Source of the DNA: Saturnia japonica
Lineage: Eukaryota; Arthropoda; Insecta; Lepidoptera; Saturniidae
NCBI GenBank assembly: GCA_033032175.1
Contig: CM065325.1
Coordinates: 15,900,930 to 15,964,929 of the forward strand
Length of the DNA stretch: 64,000 bases
Direction of reading: 5' to 3'
In this document: piece by piece, positions 1-12,470 of the stretch
Layout: every line of letters begins with the position of its first letter
How positions within the stretch are numbered: the stretch's first letter is position 1
The notes under the pieces: model-generated
What the model was told of the DNA's origin: nothing
The model's database searches: none
The model's input: the letters and a program-made list of their open reading frames with translations, nothing else
Position numbers and translations under genes: made by a program

Positions 1-705
1 CCAATCTCGGATGTTTAGCAGCTAGTTCTTCCTTCATGGTTAGCAGTTAGTTGCTAACAATAGATATCTGCGGTAATCGTTTGGCCAGATTTTAGAAAGC
101 TGTAGTGAACGACACCGGCGCTAGTCCACCAAACACTCACAAGTAACTTTTTCTGAATCGATTTTCGTTTAGGGCAGGATTTGGCTGGGTCTCCAAGGTT
201 CAGCCATTGCGACGAGCGCTTCCAATTATCGTACGGTATCCACTTTTCATCACAAGTAATGATTCGATTTAAAATCCCTTCATTATTGTGTCGGCTGAGC
301 AAAGAAAGCACAGCAGTCGACGCGTGTTTGCAAGTTCGATTCATTCAATTCATGAGGTACCCCCATCGTTCAAGTTTTTTTTACTTTCCCGATTTGCTTC
401 AAGTGGATTAATACAGTTTTATCACTTATCCTGAAGCCTGCAGCTATCTCTGAAGTGCTTTGTGATGGATCCGCTTCCACAATATCCTTTAATTCTTCAT
501 TTTCCTTTTTGGTCTCCGGGCGTTCACGAGGTTGGTTCTGAAAGTTGAAATTTCCAGAACGAAAACGTTGAAACCAAAAAAGTACCGAGCTTTCTTTTGC
601 GACACCAGCGCCGTACACATCATTAATCCTTCGAGCTGTTTCCGCAGCACTGGTGCCACGGTAGAACTCGCACTCATTAATATACCGATATGTCATGTTT
701 TCCAT
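1..705 (-). pseudogene. mariner transposase, broken N-terminal two thirds
   Basis: Two open segments in different frames, 370-705 (start ATG at 705, helix-turn-helix part with RRINDVYG and SDKTVLIHLKQIGKV) and 54-344 (containing TCDEKW with the first catalytic Asp, then WWTSAGVVHYSFLKSGQ), are separated by a frameshift near 345-370. The part with the second and third Asp is mostly off the window. Mariner transposases are about 345 aa with a DD34D triad; this copy cannot be active. Confidence 0.88.
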
Positions 706-888
706 TTTGCGGTATTAAGCGACGCCAAAGAAAAAAATAATGAGGAAAAAACAAATGAATGACTGTTTTCAAAACTCAAATGTACCAGCTAAATGAATTT
801 ATAAATCTGAATTTGGAATTCTTAACCAAAGAGGAGATATTTCAGATCAAAGTGGTCAGTACGACAAAACGCTAATTTCATATAACCT
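1..888 (-). mobile_element. mariner element, truncated by the window edge (5' half of transposase)
   Basis: The transposase reads on the minus strand and is cut at position 1. The right terminal repeat is decayed: it keeps AAAACGCTAATTTCATAT but then loses the GTAAGGACC end. The sequence is closely related to the complete copy at 55020-56271. It sits left of exon G, so it is probably in a downstream intron of the Sidestep-like gene. Confidence 0.88.
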
Positions 889-1544
889 TTGCACTAAAAG
901 GTCAAAATTGACTATTTTAGGGTTAACGGCTTTCAAAATCAAAATATTTTTTATTCATTTTAGGCGCCAAGAAGGCACTTATGAAGGCCAAAACACAACC
1001 ACCGGTTCGGAAAACATCCCAGCCATCGAGAAGAACCGACAAGTTACTCGATCGGGTTTATCAACATGTTTTTTTTTATTTTATTACTTTTTACAGTATT
1101 AAATTATATACAGTTATTATCATTTTCAGTAGAAGTACAGAGAGAGAATCACATCATTCTAGTTAAAGGACGGCAGCTTGGCGATTCGTTTCGATATCAT
1201 TGCAGGCGTTGGGTGCAGGCCGCACAAGATCGGTCGCTCTGGAGATCTATGGGGGAGGCCTATGTTCAGCAGTGGACGTCCTGCGGCTGAAATTATGATG
1301 ATGTAGTTCGCATGTGGGCAAATAGTGACCAGCATACAACTACCTCCCAGTGAGTATGTCAACTTAGTTTGACATAATATTTACATAAATTTTACAAGTG
1401 TGATGTATAATTGATGTCAAATATAGGTAATTATGTGTCTACTGGGCTGTAAACAATCTCGAACAGGACAATAGTTCTGATTCAATCTTGAGGATTAAGT
1501 TGTTTTTAATTCTTAATAGGTTTAACGTTTGCCCACAATCTCAT

Positions 1545-1690
1545 CTGATGTTAAGTGACGATGTAGCCTAAGATGGTAACAAGCTAAGCCTAGTGGGAGG
1601 ACCGTCTCTCAATTGCAGCTGCCGGAATACGCCTATAAGTGCTTGGCGACAGATCTGAAGATGGTAGCTAGGCAGGCGGACATTATAAAA
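1545..1690 (+). repeat. SINE-like dispersed repeat R4, copy a
   Basis: Shared blocks are AAGATGGTAACAAGCTAAGC, GCAGCTGCCGGAATAC, GGCGACAGAT and GGTAGCTAGGCAGGC. Other copies are at 9932, 12290 and 50630. Confidence 0.65.
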
Positions 1691-2111
1691 AATCCCTACA
1701 ACCATGCTATGGTTTCATTACGTTTTCTGCTTTCATAGCACACAACCTTGGCCGCGCGAACAACGTATACACTGTTGCTATTCGGGAGGTACGGGGGGTT
1801 TCTCCAGTTGAACCTTATAAAGGTACGGCCGAGGTGTATATCCAATTACACGATAGTAGTAGTAGTTCGTAGTCCGTAAATAGTCATTATTTTTGGACAG
1901 TATTTACACCACTCACTTACTGAACGAGATAATTAAGTAATCCAGGTTGGTAGAGCACTCGTATTTGACTGGATAGCGACCACTAGATAAATGGAAGAAA
2001 CACGTAACTGTGAATCACTTCGATGTGCGACTCAGGATAGGCCAGACAAAAATACGTCCTATACACCGAAACAAACATAATAACAAGACAATTTTTAATA
2101 AAAAAACAAAG

Positions 2112-2262
2112 GCAATTTCAATGATTTTGAAGAGTACCCTAGTGTATCTCCGAAGTTAACAGTCCAATGCCAATGAAATTAAAATGGAACCACCCTTGAG
2201 ATATATCCTATCGAACAAAAAGAAACATATAAGTCGGTTCATTAAAAAATTAAATTAAAATC
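2112..2262 (+). repeat. dispersed repeat R2 (RTE-type LINE 3' end), partial
   Basis: It shares TTTTGAAGAGT, GTGTATCTCCGAAGTT and CCAATGAAATTAAAATGG with 8390-8460. Confidence 0.65.
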
Positions 2263-2930
2263 GTTTAAAAATACATGCTGTAGACGGAAACATCCATAAT
2301 AAAATTAAAATAAATAAATATAACCATTCTCATTTAAAAATTTCATAGAAATCATTGGAAGCGTTTCCAAGAAACCAATTACACATATATATATATACAT
2401 ATACAAGAATTGCTCACTTAATATAATAAGATATCGTATTTCAAAATCTTTCAATGTTGAATGTCAACTTCTACGCTTGTTGCTCAGAATTATGCATAAG
2501 GAACCTCATAACTCAACTTGATAATTCTCCTTTACGTTAAATAAATAAAAAGCTTCAAGTCGTCTTTTAAATGTTAGTCATTCTGATGTTTGTGAACACG
2601 AAATGGCAATAAGAAATTCCGCACTATCGTTTTCGGGACCCTCGAGAGCGGTGTCAACCGCTATCGCATACCCAGGCCCTTCTTATTTATTCTTTTTACA
2701 AGGACTTTATAAAAGAGACTCATTTAATCGTTTTCGTTATTTAAAATCTAGGTACAACTAATAACGTTGGTGAATATTCTTTTTGGATATTTGAGACAGT
2801 TTATTGTCCCAACATAAAAGTATAATCCCATGACGATAGTGATAATGTTGATTTTTTTTGACGTACAGACAATCGGTATATAAATTAGGTACTTTGACAA
2901 CAAGCATCTTGTAAAATGTGAATTAATATA

Positions 2931-3096
2931 AACTAGTGTTCGCCCAATGATGCCCATCGACTTTTTAATCATTGACTATTTTCAGTTTCACATTTGCAGT
3001 ATGAACCTAAACAATTAATATTATAACACTTGCTGTCACTTTTAATTGAGTGACAATGTCAATATTTTGGGGGGTCTAAGTTCAATGGCTAATCTA
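2931..3096 (+). repeat. dispersed repeat R1, truncated copy
   Basis: It opens with ACTAGTGTTCGCCC and contains the R1 core TGACAATGTCAATATTTTGG and TCTAAGTTCAATGG. Only the first 165 bp are present. Confidence 0.75.
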
Positions 3097-3276
3097 ATTC
3101 AATCCCGTTAAAATCTGTCCAACCCTTTCGGAGATTTTCGGGAACAAAAAAGACAGATAAAAAAAAATGGATTTTTGTTGTAGGTATCGTATATACTTTC
3201 ATATACATTTAGCTATTATTTTGATATTACAAACAGACACTTCAATTTTATTAATTATATAGATTAATCGACTTAC

Positions 3277-3407
3277 CCCTTTATACCAAGTGAGTTTGTG
3301 CATCCTCGGATTCGCTTTGACGCTGCACTCGAAATAAACGTCGTCGCCTTCCTTTATATGCGACGGGTTCAGTGTCGGACCAAGTTTTAGAGCCACTATC
3401 GGAACGT
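3277..3407 (-). CDS. Sidestep-like gene exon G: first half of Ig domain 4
   Basis: Acceptor ATGACAG and donor AAAGGG/GTAAGTCG bound 43 whole codons, phase 1 in and phase 0 out. It contains VPIVALKLGP, the first cysteine (VYFECSVKANP) and the tryptophan (KLTWYKG) of Ig 4. The remaining Ig halves, the FnIII domain and the transmembrane exon expected for the family must lie to the left of the window; none is visible in 889-3276. Confidence 0.87.
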
Positions 3408-4872
3408 CTGTCATAAAAAAAGAACATATTAATCGCTTAAAAGATGGCGATCAAGAAAAACATTGCAGGTATTCCTAAATACTAAACAAACGTTCAATAT
3501 ACAATACAAGCGCTATGTAATTTAAAAAATAATAATGCACAGGTTTCTTAAAACTTGACATCGTCGATAAATTGTATAATATCATCAGAGTAAATCTGTT
3601 ACTTAATCTCTATATTAATCTGAAAAGTACATTCGAATTGGTTCAGTCATTTCCACGTGATGTTTGTTTACATTAATTGACAACAGAACAAAAATTCCAA
3701 AGTGATCTTTATATATTTATGTCACTTGTTTCTTTATCCCTCTTTTTTGCATTATTATCAATGAACATAAACTAAAAATTCGCAAACTAATTAGGTACCT
3801 ACATGTATAAATATACATAACGGTAAGTTTTTCTATTAATTAATTCGGGAGTTGAAAACTTTTGTAAAATTGTTTTGAATACTTTATATGTTGAAAATAA
3901 CACCACTTTTCCCTTTAATACACCATAATAAGTAATTTAAAAAACTTTTTTATTTAGATAAAAAACGTACAAAAAAAATGGGGCATTATGGACCTGTGAC
4001 GTCACAATTAACTTTTTATGTAATTTTATATGATAACAGTGACAAATGTGACAACTTACGCAAGAGTATAACATTAATATTTCATGAATGGTGACGTCAC
4101 TTTTGCTAATCCGTGTTTTAAATTAATCACATGGCTCACAGACGAAAAATATTCTTATTCCAAAGTAAAAATTATATAAGTAAACAATTATTATTTTCAA
4201 AATTGTATTGTTTTAGGATTTTTATCTATACACCAATATTACTCAATAATTTACTTTAATTTTTTTAAACATACAGTCAACTCGCGGATTGGTGTTTAAT
4301 TAGAATTTGAATCCATAATATCATTCTCGCCTTCTTCAATGTCCAAGGATAACAATGTCTTCCAGTTATATTAAAGTACAATGGACGCTTCTTCATTAAA
4401 ATTTTGTAAAAAGATGTTAGGAGAAAGCGGATTTCAGTTTTCATATTTCTATTCCGAACTTACTGCGACTGCACAATAACCAAACTGTATCACTTAAAAT
4501 GCCATCAGAATTAAACGATAGAATTCTGTATTAAAATTAAAGTTTCAAACGACCAATTAAGCTCTCGCCAAATACGTAAAGTGACTATAACAATTCTCGA
4601 GAGAGGTGTGAGGAATACAAGTAGTTGGCACGAGTGGCGCTCAAATTGCAAACCGTGAACAAGCAATAAAACATCTCCTAACATTCCTGCATCGACACGT
4701 TACGTGTTAGAACAGCAAGCAATGTATGATTTAACACTTTACTTCACCACCCAGTTATTTCTAATTTACATATTTATTAATTACATATCGACGCGACGGT
4801 GATAAAGCTAAATTTACTAAGGTAAAAGTTTAATTAACCATTCCACCGTCGATATGATTAAAATAATGTATA

Positions 4873-6966
4873 CAGTAATACCCCGCTTTACGCGAGGGAT
4901 ACGTTCCGAAAAAAATCGCGTTAACTGAAATTCGCGTATATCGAGGTTTATGATTATACATAGTCAAAATTTAATACAAAAAAATACAAATCATTTTAAT
5001 CAATCACTTTAATTCAAAGAACACTTTATGCAATACATACTCTTATTTTTTACGGAAAAATACATCTATTGTCTTTTGGGTAGCGTTTTGTTTACGTTCT
5101 TGTAAAATACGTTCATAACACCCAACACTGTTTTTAATTGTTTGACACACGGTCAAGACACGGTAATCATTATTGTCTATACTCTGCAATAAGTCCAAAC
5201 CTGAATAAATTTTTGAAAGAGCATTTTGTGTTTCCTCTGAAGATAAAACTTTATCTTCTACTTGTTCTTCCTCATCGTAGATAGGATTATTCTGTAACTC
5301 GATCAGATCTTCATTGCTGATAGGATCGTCGTGCGTTGCTACAAGTTCTACGAGATCTTCTACCGTGACATCTTCAAGTTCAGACCCCTCAATCATTGCA
5401 GCAATGTCTTCAAGCACTTGTCTCTGCGTCTGGACAATTCTTCTAGGTGCTTCCACTACATCTGGCCAAAGATTACGCCATACAACTCATTTTAACTTCC
5501 TTCCAAGCCTCTTCTATGTTGTGAATAGACTTCATAATGTTGTATGACTTCCACCACTCTCGCATAGACTGTCTTCCTTCCCCGTCAGTTTCATGAATTA
5601 GTTGGCTAAAAGTGCGGCGATGGTAATAAGCTTTGAAGTTTGCTATTGCTCCCTGGTCCATGGGTTGTAATATTGACGTAGTGTTTGGTGGAAGGAACTT
5701 TACGTACACTTTTAAGTCTCTGGGCGTATCAAGTGAGGTTGGATATCCTGGGGCATTGTCTAAGAGTAATATAACTTTAGGTTCAAGCCCATTTCTGTCA
5801 CAGTATGATTTGACTGATAGGCAAAAACTATTAGAATACCATTCTTGAAAATTTTTCCGTGTAACCCACGCCTTTCTGTTTGATCGCCACACAACTGATA
5901 AACTTGTCTTGTCTGTGCCTCGCATTGCACCGGGTGTTTCTGAATGGTACACTAGTAAAGGTTTCAGTTTGAAATCACCAGTGGCATTACTACCCAGCAG
6001 AAGTGTTAGTCGATCTTTCGCAGCTTTGAAACCACTGGCTTGACGTTCTTCCATAAAAATGAATGTTCGAGATGGCATTTTTTTCCAGTAAAGTGCGGTC
6101 TCATCAACATTGAAGATGAGCAAGCAGGAATTTTCTCTCGTCTAACGAACTCTTGAAATTTGTCTGGAAACTCAGCTGCAGCTTGAATGTCCGCGCTGGC
6201 CGCCTCGCCTGTTATATGGATATTGTGAAGATTAGAACGCTGCTTGAACTGATGGAACCGGCCTCTGCTGGCCGCAAAAGTCGGAGTGGCACTCCCTTCT
6301 CCTTCTTTTGTTTTCAGCATCTCATACAAAGATTTTGCTTTTGTGCATATGAGATCTTGACTTAGTGGTGATCTTCGATCCAGACTGACACTAATTTCTC
6401 CATTCTTTCTAAGATAGATGATCTCGAACGAGAAAGTTTTGTTGCACTTATAGGTGTTGAACTTTCGCTGAAGATTTTAATTTTTTCCCGATTTTTATAA
6501 ATCGTTCTCACAGTCGATTCTGAGAGTCCAAAATCTCTCCCAACAATTGTTGCTTTACCTCCATTTTCCATTCTTCTTAACACTTTCATCTTCAATTCCA
6601 AAATGACGCTTTTATGCTCTTTTTTCTTTACAGGCGGCATTTTTAACGTAGGGTTAAATTATGTATGTATTTCCAATAAATGTTAAAACAAAACTGCCAG
6701 CCGACCGAACTAACATTACGGAACAAATGAACACACGAAACGAACGAGGAAATCCCCATAGAACAAAGTCGAAGGACAGGGAATTCCCAATTCTTCAAAG
6801 AGAATATTCAAAGAAAGCGGGGATCCCGCGACCATAGACAAGTTAATGACTACATTATGTTTATACGCACTCTTTCGCGTAATACGAGGTATTTGAGCGC
6901 GAAATTTGAAATTCGCCTTATAGTGAAACCGCGCGTAACGGGGTCGCGCTAAGGGGGGTATTACTG
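4873..6966 (-). mobile_element. Tigger/pogo-type DNA transposon, both ends present, coding region dead
   Basis: The ends are inverted repeats starting CAGTAATACCCC (4873 inward) and its complement ending at 6966, each flanked by a TA dinucleotide (4871-4872 and 6967-6968), the target duplication of the Tc1/mariner/pogo superfamily. The 2094-bp length fits Tigger elements. It lies in the intron between exons F and G. Confidence 0.9.
5043..6640 (-). pseudogene. Tigger-type transposase (CENP-B-like, DDE), frameshifted
   Basis: Reading leftward: a CENP-B-like N-terminal helix-turn-helix at 6362-6640 (MPPVKKKEHK, DFGLSESTVRTIYKNR); the second DNA-binding part in another frame at 6006-6329 (SRGRFHQFKQR, ITGEAASAD); the catalytic core at 5473-6123 with FNVDETALYWK, LLLDNAPGYP and LQPMDQGAIANFK supplying the three acidic residues; and an acidic C-terminal tail at 5043-5456 (VEDLVEL, IDVFFRKK). 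Frame changes near 6360, 6120 and 5465 break the gene. Total coding length of about 530 codons matches Tigger family transposases. Confidence 0.9.
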
Positions 6967-8047
6967 TAGTAAAAAGAACGGAGTAGAAGTATTATTTTTA
7001 AATTATAATATACATAAGAAAATTGTACGAACGCACGTAAAAAGTTATTCTTATTTGGCGTAAAAAAAAAAAAAAAAAAAAAAACATATATCCCACGTCC
7101 AACAACATCGTGAAGTTAGGCATGATATAAAACCCATCACAGACGGTGAAGAGACTAAAATATTTTATATTAAAATAAAATATCACTCACCATACAATCC
7201 AATAAACTATCTATCATACACGACGAAGATAATATATATTTTCATCTTACTGTATCTTAAGACATCGAGTGATATGATTATTTTATCTTGAAATGACAGG
7301 TTGTAACGAAATTGCTTCTCTAGACTCTTTAAAATATATTTGAAACTTCTTTAAAGAGAGATCTTTGTTTTGATTGGAAATGAATTCGTATAAAATATCA
7401 TCAACGTATCCCTTAGCCGTCTGTGATACCTAGATACTATACGATATAAAATATCAAAGCATATTAACCGTCTGTGACGAGCTTTTATATAAATTAATTT
7501 TATTGACTTTCTTTTTGTGTAATTTTACTGCGTATAAATAAATGTTATTTAAAAAAAGTTAATATAATGTTAATTTAAACAACACAACGTTAAAATATTT
7601 CGATCAACTAAAAAAATTAAATTTCAATAAAATTACACTACCGCCACGGCAAGCTGCGCGCAGTCCTTAATTTGACCTCTACTATTCGTACCAAAAAAAC
7701 AAGGTATAGATTAAAAATAAAGACAACAAAAAAAACTTCGATAACAGATAAATTGCAGGCGAAAAAACTGTTTCAAGTTAAAACGAAAATACGGTGCAAA
7801 AACCTCCTTACACATTCCGCTTTCATCCTCACTAGACGGAGTACGTACTACGTATCTACAACAAGATTACAAATTCGATCTAGATTTATTGGAAAATGCG
7901 TTGAATTCTAAACACGCGAACATATTTCGTACTTCATTCGATAGAAACATATTTTTTTCATGAGAAAAAATTTAGTATAAAACGTGATCTTCACCCTAGT
8001 CGTGTCTGGAAACATCTGTTTACCTACAAACGAATATATTTATAACT

Positions 8048-8560
8048 AGCTGTGCCCCACGGTTTCACCCGTGTTACATTTATTCGAAAAAATTTCGAGA
8101 AACCGCGCCGCCATGAATGCACCCGTGTAATCTATGATCGTTCTCACTTTTCGTACGTAAATACATCTTGCCAGGTCGCTTGACATTCATGGTTACTGCT
8201 CCCCTCATTAAGGTCGTAGCGTGAAGTTATATAGCCTATAACTTTTCCCAATAAATAGGCTATAAGATACAAAAAGATTTTTTGAAATCTGACCTGTAGT
8301 TCCAGAGATTAAAATGTTCAAACAAAAAATCAAGCAATCTCTTGAGCCTTATACCTAACAAGAAAATTTTTGACAAAAAAAAATTCAACTCAAAGAATTT
8401 TGAAGAGTTCCCTTGTGTATCTTCGAAGTTGAAGGTCGAATCCCAATGAAATTAAAATGGGACCCTACTTGAAGTATCCCGTATTAAAAAGAAAAGAATC
8501 ATCGAAATCGGTTCATAAACAAAGAAGTTACGGCTGAACATACATTCAAAAATAACAAAT
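8048..8560 (+). repeat. dispersed repeat R2 (RTE-type LINE 3' end), longer copy
   Basis: It begins CTAGCTGTGCCCCACGG then TTTCACCCGTG, a head common in lepidopteran RTE-like repeats, and ends near CGGCTGAACATACATTC. No frame remains. Confidence 0.7.
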
Positions 8561-8754
8561 ATACATTCGAATTGAGGTCGGTAACCTAACCTGAGACCTA
8601 AGACCTAAGAGAAAAATGTAATGATATGTAGCCTAGATCCTTCGTTGGCTTCAGTCCAGGTGGCTAGATTCTATGAAAATTATGTGAAATACATTAATTT
8701 ATTGAATGAACTCGGGCACCATCGTACGTAGATAATACTATGTTACTACAACCC

Positions 8755-8755
<1 letters not shown>

Positions 8756-8805
<50 letters not shown>
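8756..8805. repeat. (TA)n/(TG)n microsatellite
   Basis: About 39 bases of alternating TA pass into a short TG run. Confidence 0.9.
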
Positions 8806-9617
8806 TTTATGTTCTCAAATGTTTGTAAATAAATTCTGTATTGTTATATAATAAAGGCATGCAGAGCCATAGGCAAAACTAGTAAACTTATTTCCTTTGC
8901 AGTCTGGTTTAAATCTATATAACACGGTCGGTTATATGTGTCTATACCATACGTTACGTGCAGAGCAGAACAATCAAAATGTCAGTAAATGTTTGTAATT
9001 AAACTAATTAATAAGAGTATTGTAACTGGTTTCGTATTTTGTAATGTTATTAGTTCAGACGTATTTAAGCGCGAACTTAAAATAAATTGGCAGTATGACT
9101 GTACATACAATCTGTACATACTTTTAAACTGTCCTGTATTAAAAAATATTGAACTACCGGCCATTGACGCAGATGCGGCATACAAGCAAAACTTGTAATC
9201 CACTTCAAGTTGTAAATCGTCATCTATTTCATACAAATTTAAATCACAAAGGCTTAATCATCTTGGAAATTAATGTATCGAAAATCTGGTTACGCTGAAA
9301 TAGATTTAAAGACTTATATTCCCTATCGTAATTTTTTTATTTTTAAGTAACGCGCTAATTAAATTCATAGGAGTGGAATATTCTAGTAGATTCGGTTGAC
9401 ATGAAAATATTTGTAGTGTAATTTTTGTACCTAAGTATTTATTCATGTGTGCTTTGTATACTTTAATCTTTGTGACTTTATGTATTTAACAAGAGATAAG
9501 TATTGGAAACGTATTTATGAAATTTAAAGAAAAAACAGTAATACAAAATTAATTAACTGTTAATATATTTTAAATTCGGAAAAAGCTTTATTTCTATAAA
9601 AGTAACGCTATACTCAC

Positions 9618-9759
9618 AATGCACGTTAAGCTTCCAACGGTCTTCTATTGCAGATTCGTCTACGCTGGGGTTTTCTGCGCGACACGCCAAATATTTTTCG
9701 TGATCTTCAGCCACGGGTACCAGGGTCAGGATGCTCGTGGTTGAATTATTATCGGAGAA
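9618..9759 (-). CDS. Sidestep-like gene exon F: second half of Ig domain 3
   Basis: Acceptor TTGCTGCAG and donor CATT/GTGAGTAT bound 47 whole codons, phase 0 in and phase 1 out. It contains LTLVPVAEDHEKYLACRAEN with the second Ig 3 cysteine, then DRWKLNVH. The split codon with exon G restores tyrosine in NVHYVPIV, the usual junction between Ig 3 and Ig 4 in this family. Confidence 0.86.
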
Positions 9760-9931
9760 CTGCAGCAATAACTTCAACGTCAGAAATACACCTTTGACCA
9801 GTATTACGTGTGGTATTAAAGACAATATATTCGAAATATAACGGGACTTGTTCTGGAACTCAGCTGGCGAATTTCACTTCTAACAGGTTTTTTCGTTAAT
9901 AGGTTTAGCATTATGACCATAACTTATGTCG

Positions 9932-10125
9932 CTCAAGATAGTAGGACGCTAAGCCTAATGGAAGACCTGCTCTCAAGTGAAGCTGCCGGAACACACCAAT
10001 TGATACTTCACGACAGATTTTCAACTTAAGTGTGGTAGCTAGCCAGCCCCACCTTCATCACAATGTTTTCACCGAAAGCTCGGTTTCATTGTAGGGATTC
10101 GAACTCACGTCGATCGACACAATAC
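9932..10125 (+). repeat. SINE-like dispersed repeat R4, copy b
   Basis: Contains GAAGCTGCCGGAACACACC, TTAAGTGTGGTAGCTAGCCA and ends with GGGATTCGAACTCACG, the reverse of a tRNA B box. This suggests a tRNA-derived SINE. Confidence 0.65.
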
Positions 10126-12289
10126 TCGTACACGCACCATTGTGTCATCAATTGCTATCTAAACTATAAACAAAAAACATGTTGCTTTATAGGTATTGAA
10201 TATATGGATGTCATAGATTAGCCATGGCTAGACATTTTGATTTCCGTGTTCAAACCATACTGTGATTTAGTCGACTTCGGCAATATGATCACAGATTCAT
10301 TGTAAAATTTAAACATCCAACGTCCGAACATGCTACCACGAGGCACGAACTATCGTCTCCTCAATGCAAATCTGTTCATTAAACGATATCATTATTACAA
10401 TAGTATACCAGTAGGTACAATAGCATACTGTAGAATACAAATGTTTTGTGATGAAACACTTTACGGAAGATTCTAACTGTGTCTATATTTCCGAATTAGT
10501 GAGTGTGAACATAACAAAAATTAAAAATAATATATTAAATTTTATATCATTCTAGTAACCGCTCGGGACTTCGTACGATATGCAACGTAGCTTTCTATCA
10601 GTAAAATAATTTCAAAAACTTGATCAATAGTTCCAGAGAATACATCCTACAAACATATCTCTTTATAAAAGTAGTACAGACGTAAAAAAACAATAATCCT
10701 AACAACAAAACCATTAATTCATTTGATAAAGTAAAACAAACTTATGTAATAGCTCCATCCAACGAACAACAAAACCCAAACAATACGTCAAATTATGAAA
10801 ACAAATCAGCCGCGTTTGTCGACTGCTTTGTTGTGTTAGCGTTGATCGAACGATCCCTGAACATTATCCCTCATTGATTTCTTAATTAAATCAAGTAATG
10901 TTTGCCCGGTTCTATTCTAAAACACCCACGTCCGTTATTGATAATTAAGATATTGTTGGGATAAACATGATCACAAAATGTTTATTTAAAAATAGGATTT
11001 AGTCATAATCAAATAATGCTTCATTAGAAACTTAACCGTTCTTTTTGTACAATAAAAATAGTATCAGATTAACAGCTAATGTAATGGTTACATCAACAGC
11101 AAGACAATAAATGTTTTGTATACATTGACTGATGAACACACACAAAAGAAATACACTGTGTATAACATAGTTCCTAATAAGGAAAGTTTGTTGAACCTTG
11201 ACTTGCCGGGCAATGATTTTACTAAATACCAAGAAGTGTCGGCAATGCCAGCATTTTGAACATGCAAGAGCAAACACGAAGTCCAAAGGAATTTTATAGA
11301 AACCACAAGACCAGTTAGAAATAACAAGAATCAGATCTACAGACACTACTAGATGACGATGCAGACATTATTTCTCACCCAACATTTGTCAATGACAAAT
11401 TATACAAAAACATCCCTTTGTCCCCTCAAACTTGACATTACACTAAGCAATTAATAAACGAAACCAAACAATAATTCACATGACAAAAGAGTTCTTTTTT
11501 TTCAGCATAGCAGCATCTTTTATTAATTGTGTTTCATAATGAATAAAACTCATTCAAAGGAACTAATAATGAATTGTTTGAAGTGAGCGAGGGAAATCGG
11601 ATAACTTTATTAAGAACAATATAAGCAGAAAATTTCAGAGACGAACGTTTTGTTGACGTCATCGTAAGCAAAGGCCTCCAGGTTGATTAAGTTCGGGGGT
11701 AAGTATTTATATAATGTTCACAAATTTCTGATCAAGGCCTTTGTTTGTTTTACTTTCAATATTATCTTGAAACTCAAGGTAGCTTAGCGGAGAAGTAAAT
11801 GTGGCTTGCTGTTGGCTCTAAATTTTAATTAAACAAATACGATCTGTTGTTTTTGGAATTATTTTGTTATTAATGTTTTTAAATAACCGGGAACCTACCA
11901 AATTTTAATATTGAGAGCCAGAAGCTCATGTTGGAATGGGACCAGAAATTGAGATAAGTGATACTGATGCAAATGGAAGTGTTATCTTTATTTTTAAAGA
12001 CAAATACTTTTATAAAGATACGGGAATATATCTGAGATATAAGCGGGCTTAGTATCAAAATAGGCTTATAGCTTAAATAATTGTAATAAAATCATGACAT
12101 GTACCTAGCTACCAGTTAATTACCGCTTTCTGTCTAAGCATATCTTACGCAGCGAGATTTGGTGTAGCTCTAGTAATAATTTGAACACGGCACAGTACCA
12201 ATTATATTGTACCAACGCGCACGATTTATTGGATTGTTAAAAATAGGTGAATATTTTTCACTGACAGACTGCACTTAAAGTTGAGACCA

Positions 12290-12470
12290 GCCTCCAGCTT
12301 CGAATCCTATAATGATCCTGAGCTTTTGCTGAGTTTCTAAAATCTGCCTGGCTAGCTACACTTAAGTTTTAAAATCCATTACCAAGCACCATAGCTGCAG
12401 CTGTACTTTAGATCTAGACCCTCTTTCCACATAGCTTGTTACCATCTTGAACCACATAGCCCTTTATCAT
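12290..12470 (-). repeat. SINE-like dispersed repeat R4, copy c, inverted
   Basis: The reverse complement gives CAAGATGGTAACAAGCTATG, GTGCTTGGTAATGG, AACTTAAGTGTAGCTAGCCA and GGATTCGAAGC. Confidence 0.65.

Larger units (their letters stand above)
889..3276. other. non-coding stretch left of exon G
   Basis: AT-rich, presumably the next intron of the Sidestep-like gene. It holds R4 copy a, R2 partial and R1 truncated copies. I see no further exon: no minus-strand segment here has Ig or FnIII motifs with splice sites. Confidence 0.5.
3408..9617. other. intron between exons F and G
   Basis: 6.2 kb of AT-rich DNA with the Tigger element, a 22-base A run at about 7063-7084, an R2 copy and the TA microsatellite. 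A small imperfect palindrome (ATATCGACG...CGTCGATAT, 4785-4856) lies just left of the Tigger element. The rest shows nothing recognisable. Confidence 0.7.

Noticed and set aside
4785..4856. Small imperfect palindrome next to the Tigger element, considered as a MITE
   Set aside because: Only about nine paired bases per arm and no target duplication that I can define.
8982..9236. Open frames on both strands of 69-84 codons
   Set aside because: Both strands open in AT-rich DNA with no known motif; chance is sufficient.
11032..11346. 104-codon minus-strand frame with Cys-rich start
   Set aside because: No recognisable domain, no splice sites matching the Sidestep-like frame; the plus strand is equally open in part. 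Left as unexplained.
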